A DNA stretch of 10,285 nt from Acidobacteriota bacterium (GTDB taxonomy: Bacteria; Acidobacteriota; Holophagae; Thermotomaculales; Thermotomaculaceae): the NCBI GenBank assembly GCA_015487755.1, contig WFPG01000207.1:1-10285 (forward strand), written 5' to 3'. Position 1 is the first letter of the stretch. The number at the start of each line of letters is the position of its first letter. Shown here in pieces: positions 1 through 7,000 of the stretch. A program made the position numbers and the translations under genes. Below the pieces are notes generated by a model. That model ran no database searches. It was not told the origin of the DNA and was given only the letters and a program-made list of their open reading frames with translations.

Positions 1-8
1 ATGTTAAA

Positions 9-14
9 AAGGAG
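9..14 (+). promoter_or_regulatory. Ribosome binding site deciding the start at 21
   Basis: AAGGAG ends six bases before the ATG at 21. The TTG at 15, in the same frame, lies directly against this site and could not use it. The ATG at 21 is therefore the start, and it puts the Lys-Lys pair at the usual place for a signal peptide. Confidence 0.8.
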
Positions 15-20
15 TTGAGA

Positions 21-446
21 ATGAAAAAGAGTGTATTGTTAATTTTTATTTTAATTTCAACGATAGCCTGCATGAAATTGGGAAACAACATCTCTCTTGA
101 AGAAAAGGTAAACTTATTCTGGAAAGCAAGGATGACGGGGAATTACACATTCAATTATAACGGCAAAACACTCCGGCTTTACAATGACTTTCTTCCCCAA
201 TCCTTGAAACAAAAAATTCCTGAAAAAAAGTTTTATTCACTTTTAAACTACAAAGTTCTTAATTTTGAAATTAAAGATATCAAATACAACAAAGATAAAA
301 CAGAAGCGGAAGTAAAGGTTGCAATAACTATTGATTTTCAGGGGTACAAACTTGAAAATGTTATTATTAAAAATAAATGGATTAAAGAAAACGGAGATTG
401 GAAGGTTGATTTAAAAACCGAATCAAACCCTTTTTACAATGATTAG
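21..446 (+). CDS. Small exported protein, probable lipoprotein, unknown function
   Basis: A 141-residue protein starting MKKSVLLIF. A hydrophobic stretch (about residues 4-16) ends in STIAC, so Cys17 could be lipidated. This is a weak lipobox, because Thr rather than Leu/Val/Ile sits at -3. The mature part is lysine-rich, with alternating helical and beta-like stretches and a closing 'WIKENGDWKVD' segment. That pattern recalls small NTF2-like/DUF4878-type lipoproteins, but this is inference from its look only. It is the first complete gene of an operon: the next gene starts nine bases after its stop, and that gene's Shine-Dalgarno overlaps the stop codon. No catalytic motif is visible. Being co-transcribed with a large secreted enzyme, it could help export, anchor or restrain that enzyme, but nothing in the sequence proves it. 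The operon promoter is outside the window. Confidence 0.8.
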   Translation: MKKSVLLIFILISTIACMKLGNNISLEEKVNLFWKARMTGNYTFNYNGKTLRLYNDFLPQSLKQKIPEKKFYSLLNYKVLNFEIKDIKYNKDKTEAEVKVAITIDFQGYKLENVIIKNKWIKENGDWKVDLKTESNPFYND

Positions 447-455
447 GAGAAAAGC

Positions 456-854
456 ATGAAAAAATTTACAGCCTTTTTAATTATACTTTTTTGCATATCA
501 GGTTTTTCCAAAACACTTATAATTGAAGGCAATTACAAAGGGCTTTCAGGAAAAGGGTTTAAAAAAGAATGGAAGGTAAATTTTAAAGAAAATAAAGCGG
601 ATTTTTTTTTAGACGGCAAACTTAAAGCGACAATGTATGTTGAAAACGGGAAAATTGTAAAAATAGAAGAAATTAAAAGGTTTGCGGGTAAAGACAGGTT
701 ATTTGCACTCACAAAACCCCGACACATACAACTTGAGTTAAAATCGCAATTCTACCCATTTTCTTTTGTGTACAATTACCTTTACAGGGATAAATCAACC
801 AAATCAAAAGAAAACGGCGTTACCTTCAAAATATTAGAGGTAAAAGGGCAATGA
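456..854 (+). CDS. Small secreted protein of unknown function
   Basis: A 132-residue protein with a clear N-terminal signal sequence: MKK, a hydrophobic core to about residue 16, then a likely cleavage near GFS-K. The AGGAGA at 445-450 overlaps the previous stop and gives a good spacing to ATG 456. The mature chain is short and strongly basic. Its alternating hydrophobic/charged strands (TLIIEGNYKG, WKVNFKEN, ADFFLDGKLKATMYVENGKI) suggest a small beta-rich domain, somewhat like the curved beta-sheets of periplasmic lipid or lipoprotein carriers. I do not recognise the family. Its stop overlaps the start of the 853-residue enzyme gene (ATGA at 851-854), so the two are very likely translated in a coupled way and made in related amounts. 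A partner, chaperone or inhibitor of that enzyme is possible but only an inference. Confidence 0.78.
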   Translation: MKKFTAFLIILFCISGFSKTLIIEGNYKGLSGKGFKKEWKVNFKENKADFFLDGKLKATMYVENGKIVKIEEIKRFAGKDRLFALTKPRHIQLELKSQFYPFSFVYNYLYRDKSTKSKENGVTFKILEVKGQ

Positions 855-3412
855 AAAAAATTTTAATAATACTTGTAAGCCTTACAATTGCCCTCTCTAT
901 TTCAGCACAGACAACCGAAGTTGTGGAAATTAGCCCGAGGCCGTGGAACGGTTATTGGTGGCCTTTCGTCAACGGCGGGCTTTGTACAGGAAAAGATTAC
1001 AACAACAATCCTTCACCTATGGAAAAGTACGACATTGCTTTTAACCAACCGTTTCTCGCTACCCAATGGGAACTTGAAAACCACTATGACCCTGAAGGCC
1101 CCAGCTGGCACGGGCATTGCAACGGCTGGGCTGTAGCGGCAATCTTTGAGCCTGAACCTTCCCATAAATGCACATACAATTCAATTGTATTCTATGTCGG
1201 GGATTTAAAAGGCTTGTTAACCGAAGCGCACCAGGGGGCTTATGAAGGGGGAAGCATTTACGGCACAAGGTATAATGGAGACGGTAATCAACAGGCTTAT
1301 GAAGATATTAACCCCTTAGATTTACAAAATGTTCTTGAAATGTATTTAAAAGATAACCAGATTCCAATACTCCTTGACACAGACCCGACGGAAGAGATCT
1401 GGACATATCCTGTTTACAAATACGAACTTTCTTACACCGATGAAAATAATATAAGGCATTGCACTTTAACCATATATTGTGCCACCGACGCATATAACGA
1501 CGGTATATTAGACCCGGACGATACAGGCGACACCCATGTTTATAAAAAAACCTACACCTACGATTTAACACTTGACAGCAACGGAGAACCTGTATCAGGC
1601 ACTTGGACAGGCGATTCAATAGACGACCACCCTGATTTTGCATGGTACCCTGAAATTGATAGACCCGCAAACCCATATATATCCCTTGATAATGTTCATG
1701 AAATACTCACCTACCAGTACACGGAAGAAGATGACGGGAATGAGCCTGACAATAGTTTTGAGCAGGCTCATAATATTGACACAAATAAAATTTACAGGAT
1801 TTTAAACGATGACTATTTTAAATTTTTCATAGAGCCGGGAGAAGATATTGATATGAATATCCATTTCAATGATTATTACACATACACTATCGGCAAACTG
1901 TACGATTTTGAACAAAACTTTATCGATTATTTTTCTTACGATAGCAATACCCGGAGCGCCCGTTATAATTTTTCAGCCCTTGACAATGTTAAAAACTACT
2001 TTTTAGAGGTTGAATACCCTATAATAGGCTACTACAACGATAATTATGTTATTAAAGTCAAAGAAAACAATAAAAATGTAATTATTCCCCATACTCTGGA
2101 AACCTCGTACTGGGACAATTTTGTTTACGGGGCTTTTATTCCCTATACAATAAAAGACGCTACCACTCAGGAAGAAACCGATTATACTTCCGCAAACGGC
2201 TCATTGATAGGGGTATTTAACTCAAATTCGGCACTTATATCAAAGGATCTATCCTTTACTGCAGGATTTTCGGAATTGCCTTTAATTGCAAACGAGGAAG
2301 TGCCGCAGTGGATTAAATTAAACACCCAGGACGACCATATTAAACTTTTAAGTTTTTACCAATCCCAGGGCGACGGTTCAATGGGATACTTTTACTCAAT
2401 CCCCCCTGCAAAAAGGTTTATCTTACCCCATGTGCCACCTGAAATTTATTATTGGTGGTACGGGATTGTAATTGTCAACCCCTCGCATTTCAAAACAATA
2501 AGGGTAAGGTACAAACTATACGGTTATGACAAACAGGTTATAAAAGAAGGATACTTTGATATTCCTCAGTACGGAAAGATTGTTGATGTTTTTGAAAACC
2601 TATTTCCCGATGTAAATATGGACGAGACAAGTTATCTTGAATTTTACAGTAGTGATGACATTGTCGTTTCCGCACTTTACGGCACCAGAGACCATAGAGA
2701 GCTTGCCTATGTCCCTGCAGATTCAAATTTTGTTAAGGAGAATTCAAAAGTTTACTTTACAAAGGGAATGATGCCTGAAACAGACAACCCGTGGGCAGGC
2801 ATTGCAATGGTAAATCCGTCCGACGACAACAATGCTACCTGCGAAATATCGGTTGTTGACAATACAAATACTTACACCCGCTCCTATATAACCGTAAATC
2901 CCCATGAAAAAAAGGTTGATGTAATGGAAAACTTTCTACCTGAAGGGGTAAACTTTGCCGATGTTGAGAGAATTGAAATAAGCGTTTTAAGCGGTTCGGT
3001 ATCATTGTTTGCCCTATACGGCGACCATGATAGGGGGATACTTGCATCCTGCCTTCCCATAAATGTAAACCAGGGAATGGTAACTACCTATTTCCCTTAC
3101 ATTACAAACCACAATTTAGACACTACTTTATACATAAAAAACGAAAACAATTACAATGCTCAAGTTAAGGTTTATGCCATAAACCAATACGGCGAGGAGA
3201 TAGAAGATATTACCCTTACCTTAACTAACTTTGAATTAAGGGAAATTGACATTGCTTCAAGTTTTTCAAACCCTGACGAGATAAAAACATTAAAAGTTTA
3301 CAGTTCAAAATTTATAACCCCTTTTGCGGTGTTAACCAGCCCTGACGGAAAATTCTACGAAATAATAGGGCCAGACTTTACAAAGCAAACAATATTGGTA
3401 GAAAATCAATAA
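851..3412 (+). CDS. Secreted transglutaminase-elicitor-like cysteine enzyme with PPC-like domain and C-terminal repeats
   Basis: An 853-residue secreted protein. Residues 1-19 form a signal peptide (likely cut SISA-Q). Residues about 45-270 resemble the TGase_elicitor family (Phytophthora GP42 type and bacterial relatives; PF16683 from memory). W86-H-G-H-C90-N-G-W93 holds the presumed nucleophile Cys90. This is followed by the 'FYVGDLKGLL' and 'DINPLDLQNVL' segments, by EIWTYPVYKY around W184 (family form close to VWNQPVYGY), by a candidate His229, and by GTWTGDS plus HPDFAW at 260-265. Family members form or cleave amide bonds through a Cys nucleophile; which applies here is unknown. Residues about 298-395 begin EPDNSFEQA and look like a PPC-type beta-sandwich. 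Residues about 523-845 carry three repeats with conserved 'WxGIxxxNP'. No membrane anchor or recognisable type IX sorting domain is seen at the C-terminus. The gene overlaps the preceding one by four bases. Its own Shine-Dalgarno is weak, which supports translational coupling. Confidence 0.8.
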   Translation: MKKILIILVSLTIALSISAQTTEVVEISPRPWNGYWWPFVNGGLCTGKDYNNNPSPMEKYDIAFNQPFLATQWELENHYDPEGPSWHGHCNGWAVAAIFEPEPSHKCTYNSIVFYVGDLKGLLTEAHQGAYEGGSIYGTRYNGDGNQQAYEDINPLDLQNVLEMYLKDNQIPILLDTDPTEEIWTYPVYKYELSYTDENNIRHCTLTIYCATDAYNDGILDPDDTGDTHVYKKTYTYDLTLDSNGEPVSGTWTGDSIDDHPDFAWYPEIDRPANPYISLDNVHEILTYQYTEEDDGNEPDNSFEQAHNIDTNKIYRILNDDYFKFFIEPGEDIDMNIHFNDYYTYTIGKLYDFEQNFIDYFSYDSNTRSARYNFSALDNVKNYFLEVEYPIIGYYNDNYVIKVKENNKNVIIPHTLETSYWDNFVYGAFIPYTIKDATTQEETDYTSANGSLIGVFNSNSALISKDLSFTAGFSELPLIANEEVPQWIKLNTQDDHIKLLSFYQSQGDGSMGYFYSIPPAKRFILPHVPPEIYYWWYGIVIVNPSHFKTIRVRYKLYGYDKQVIKEGYFDIPQYGKIVDVFENLFPDVNMDETSYLEFYSSDDIVVSALYGTRDHRELAYVPADSNFVKENSKVYFTKGMMPETDNPWAGIAMVNPSDDNNATCEISVVDNTNTYTRSYITVNPHEKKVDVMENFLPEGVNFADVERIEISVLSGSVSLFALYGDHDRGILASCLPINVNQGMVTTYFPYITNHNLDTTLYIKNENNYNAQVKVYAINQYGEEIEDITLTLTNFELREIDIASSFSNPDEIKTLKVYSSKFITPFAVLTSPDGKFYEIIGPDFTKQTILVENQ
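2417..3385 (+). repeat. Three protein-level repeats (about 110 residues each) in the transglutaminase-like protein
   Basis: The repeats start near residues 523, 633 and 744. The aligned asparagines of the NP (or N-only) motif are N543, N655 and N764, spaced 112 and 109 residues. The core is W-W/A-x-G-I-x-x-V-N-P, then a beta-rich stretch, a Lys-rich turn before 'VDVxENxxP', and an 'ALYGxxDxxxLA' end. The third copy has lost the W and P (LDTTLYIKN), as terminal copies often do. The repetition is at protein level; the DNA is too diverged to count as direct repeats. Confidence 0.75.
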
Positions 3413-3424
3413 AAGCATTATAAT
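3395..3424 (+). promoter_or_regulatory. Internal sigma-70-type promoter for the PEBP gene
   Basis: TTGGTA at 3395-3400 and a perfect TATAAT at 3419-3424 are separated by 18 bases. The -35 box lies inside the last codons of the upstream gene and the -10 just after its stop. This gives an expected transcript start near 3431 and a leader of about 29 bases. The PEBP gene can thus be expressed apart from the upstream operon. Confidence 0.6.
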
Positions 3425-3459
3425 TTAACTAAAGAATCTCTTTTTTAAGGGAGGCAATA

Positions 3460-3978
3460 ATGAAAAGGTTGTTTATTTCGGTTATTATTGTGCTTTTTTC
3501 AGGTTTGTTGTTTTCATTGAATTTGGAAAGCCCCGCTTTTAAAAACGGGAAACCAATTCCTCCGATTTTCACATGTGACGGCAAAGACATCTCCCCTATG
3601 TTGAAGATTAGCGGAATTCCTAAAGGCACAAAAAGCCTTGTTCTAATTATGGACGACCCTGACGCCCCTATGGGCACATGGGTTCATTGGGTTGTTTACA
3701 ATATACCCCCTCAAATTAAAAAACTACACAGAAACTTTCCAAGAAAACCGGTTTTGCCTAACGGGATACAACAGGGAAGAAACAGCTGGGGTAAAATAGG
3801 ATACGGAGGCCCCTGCCCGCCTAAGATAACCGGAGTGCATAGATACTTTTTTAAACTGTATGCAATAGACAGAAAATTAAACTTACCCCCCGGAGCAACA
3901 AAGGAACAGGTTTTGCACGCCATAAAAGGGCATATTATAGAAAAAACAACTTTAATGGGAAGGTACAAAAGAAAATAA
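3460..3978 (+). CDS. Secreted PEBP / YbhB-YbcL family protein (Raf kinase inhibitor-like)
   Basis: A 172-residue protein with a signal peptide (MKRLFISVI to about residue 19, ending LLFS) followed by a full PEBP domain. The family's anion-binding pocket signature is present: D65-D-P-D-A-P70, H76 in WVHW, G114-Y-G-G-P-C-P-P121 and H127-R-Y-F-F-K-L-Y-A. The length fits bacterial YbhB/YbcL proteins plus a leader. PEBP proteins bind phospho-type ligands, and some members inhibit proteases (yeast Tfs1 on carboxypeptidase Y, mouse PEBP1 on serine proteases). The bacterial role is mostly unknown. AAGGGAGG at 3447-3454 is an excellent Shine-Dalgarno, five bases before the ATG. The gene sits between two secreted enzymes with its own promoter upstream and a terminator downstream. 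An inhibitor role towards those enzymes is a guess from context. Confidence 0.92.
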   Translation: MKRLFISVIIVLFSGLLFSLNLESPAFKNGKPIPPIFTCDGKDISPMLKISGIPKGTKSLVLIMDDPDAPMGTWVHWVVYNIPPQIKKLHRNFPRKPVLPNGIQQGRNSWGKIGYGGPCPPKITGVHRYFFKLYAIDRKLNLPPGATKEQVLHAIKGHIIEKTTLMGRYKRK

Positions 3979-3980
3979 AA

Positions 3981-4004
3981 AAAGCCCCGAAAAGACGGGG
4001 CTTT
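3981..4004. terminator. Bidirectional intrinsic terminator between convergent genes
   Basis: A perfect 9-bp stem, AAAGCCCCG (3981-3989) with CGGGGCTTT (3996-4004), closes a six-base AAAAGA loop. On the minus strand it is followed by a long U-rich run (from the A-run at 3977-3983). On the plus strand it is followed by CTTTGACTTTTT. It therefore ends both the PEBP transcript and the C25 peptidase transcript, whose stop codon is at 4023-4025. Confidence 0.88.
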
Positions 4005-4022
4005 GACTTTTAAAAATCAACC

Positions 4023-7000
4023 TCAATAAACCTTAAACCCTTTAACACCGCCTACCTTTGTCATGGTTGAATCGTCGTGGCCGTTTCCTTCAAGGCAGAA
4101 AGAGACAACTCCAACCTGAGAGTTTATTTTTAGCATATCAACATTTCCTTGATACAAATCACTAAGCAATCCCACCCATTTAGCATGGGATGCAAGTGAG
4201 ATTTCGGTTTCAAAAACCTTGTTTCCCTCATAATAACAACTCACCGTAACATTGTTGTCCAGCCCAAAAGGATTTACAATTGTTATGCCAATCCAATCAT
4301 TAACACTGTCTATAACCGGAAGGATTATCTCCGCCCCATAATCGGAGATTAAATCAATGCCTGTTAAAAGTTTTCTATTGGTAGTACCGAATAATTCATA
4401 ACCCATTATCGGAATATCCGAATTTATCTCAAACCATGCCGCCTCTTTAGGAAACTCGTCTTTGGTAACAAAAGCATACTTTTCTCCCGGGTCAAGGAAA
4501 TACCTTTTTACTGAGTTAGTTAACATATTCCCATCCTTGTCATACGGGATAAAATTAACAACAGCGGTATTAACCATATCGGGATTTATAACGGCAATCC
4601 CTGTCCACCAGTAATCTGAATTGTCAACATGCGCTACATAAAGTTTTTTGCTTAAATTTTGCTCAAGAGTTAACTTACAGGAGTTGTCTTTCTCTTTTAC
4701 CCTGAAAACCTCGGTGGCCGCAACAGGCATAAAGCCGTTTTCACTCTTACCGAATACATTGGCCATGTTTACAGTAAAATCAGGCCAACTGTTTCCAAAA
4801 ATAGAATCTATTACATCATACTCTCTTGAAGAAAAAGGATCGTAGATGTTTTGGTCAAAAGGAATAAGCGAATCCACAGGTGAATATGCTAACTGGAAAT
4901 TACACCCTTCATCCCCTATATTTGCAACCTGAATAAAGGTATCCCAGTACCATATTTCAGGTGCTATGTGGGGAACAGGGGCAGTTAAACTATTGCTTTT
5001 GTAACACGCTTCAGTCCAATCCCTCATATCTCCCCTTGAATCGGTTAAGTCGTCCATTTGAAAGACAGCAATCTTTTTAGTTGAAACAAAAACAAGCGTA
5101 TACTTGTCGTCTTGAAATTCGGCACCTTCAAAAAGCTGATTTAAAGCCAAGTGTAAGGCCTGATCTTTATTTAACTCAAGGTTCTTTGTTGCAATCAACA
5201 TCCCTTCCGAATTGTACAAATCAACCGTAATTGAAGTGCTTTCAGGAGCAAGAATTGAGATAATAGACTGTGGGCTCACCCCCACAAGATAGCTTTTTGA
5301 GAGAGGCAGAGAAGCCTCGTCAATAGAAATATTGTCAATATACCAGCCGCCGTTATCAACCTTGACGGAATAATCGCTTGTACACAAAAACTTTACATAT
5401 ACCTGATTCCCCTTAAAGGGGGAAAGGTTAATGGTAGTTTTTACCATATCACCGAAACCGCCGCCGGTAAAAGCCATTCTACCTTCATACAATCCGCCTT
5501 CAAGGCTTCCGTTATAACCGTTTGAAACCATATAAGCGCCTGCGTCAAAATATGTATTTCCGCCGTCAATAGATAACTCAACAATACCCCCGTCATAACC
5601 TTCTTCAAAGTAGTAAGTATGGTAAAAACTTAAAACAAAATCCCCGTCTGCCGGCAAATCAATAGGCCCGTAAATCAAATAAGAAGAAGTTGTAGAGTCT
5701 TGTTCCTCTCCGAACCAGCAAGCCCCGTTTGAAACCGCATACTGTGAATTTACAATAGACCATACATCACTACCCTCATCGTAACCGTGGGTAAAATTAT
5801 CCTCGCTATCACAACTGTCGCTATTTATGGTTGTTTGAGTAATTGTTTTAAAAAGTTTAATCCCTCTTTGAGAATAAGTATTTCCCACACTATCGGTAGC
5901 TGAAATCTCACCTATGTATTCGGTATTTGCTTCCAAACCGTCAACCACTTCATCAATTTCAGAGCAATTTGAAAAATTCAAATCTTTTATGAGAGTGTCA
6001 GGGTATTTATAAATTTTTAGATTAACGGTTGCGCATTGTTCATTAAATTTTATTTTAACGGTGCCGCTTTGAGCATCCTTGTAATTTGCATCAAAATAAA
6101 CGGGAAAAGGCGCTTCGCAATCAAGGTAAACAGTTCTCTTAATAGCCATTTCCCCAAAACCGCCGTAATTTTCATCAATATATTCAATCTCGAAAACTCC
6201 TCTATCAACGCCGAATAAATTCGCCAAAGTAACCGCCGCCGAGTACTTTCCTTCCCCTGTTTTGTTTAAAACAACGGTTTGAACCGAATTGTCAGATAAA
6301 TCCGTTATTTTAACGCTAATAGTGTCAGAGGTTAAATCACTATCCCATACTTCTATTTCAAGGCTTCCGCCGCAAGACACAACCTCGCTGTCAAGGAACA
6401 GCTGCCCTTTGCTTACAGGTTTGTATGCAATTACATATACCGACGGGTCTCCGAAAAGGTTGTACTGCTGAAAGTATCGCATTGTGCTTCCCCCGCCGTT
6501 GTAATAATTGTACAGGTATATCTTCCCTGTGTTAAACATGGGGCCAACCTGATAAACATTGTCTTCAAACATTGCTTTAAACACTTTTCTCTCAAGAATA
6601 TCGTCTTCGTCCCAGTATGAAAAAACGGAAGAACCCCAGAATGTGGTTGCCCCGTGAGATACCCTTGTCCATGCTTCCGCAAAACACTCTGAATTTTCAT
6701 ATTCTCCCGTCTGGCAGGCAAAAGAGTAAACAAAGGGATAAACAGTGTTGTTAAGAAGGGTTTTTACATCTGTAATTGTAAAAGTTACACCGTAATCAAG
6801 ATACCATTCGGACGGGCTTCCATGCCCTGAATAAATCACAAAAATTTTTCCTTCGTTTATAGAATTAGCAATCTGGTTTGTACTTGCCCCTGTTGTATGG
6901 TCATAAATCTTTTCACACTTATAGCCTGCAGGCTCAAAGTATTCACCTATCACATAATTATGAGTGCCTTCGGTAATTTGATAATTGTCGTCTGCTGTTA

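Noticed and set aside
1..18. Possible tail of an upstream gene ending in TGA at 16-18 (or TAA at 5-7)
   Set aside because: Only a few codons are in view and two frames close here, so neither the frame nor the product can be supported. It would fit an upstream operon member.
15..20. TTG start for the first gene
   Set aside because: It touches the Shine-Dalgarno AAGGAG; the ATG at 21 has proper spacing.
1308..1676. Open frame of 122 codons on the minus strand inside the transglutaminase-like gene
   Set aside because: A Cys/Arg-rich translation opposite conserved domain motifs, with no start signals; an antisense shadow.
3431..3446. AAAGA-ATC-TCTTT with T run as a terminator after the transglutaminase-like gene
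   Set aside because: The stem is only five AT-rich pairs with a three-base loop. It is too weak to call, and it overlaps the predicted leader of the PEBP gene.
6431..6733. Open frame of 100 codons on the minus strand inside the C25 gene
   Set aside because: It overlaps the catalytic domain in another frame, has no ribosome site and shows a composition unlike the real proteins here.
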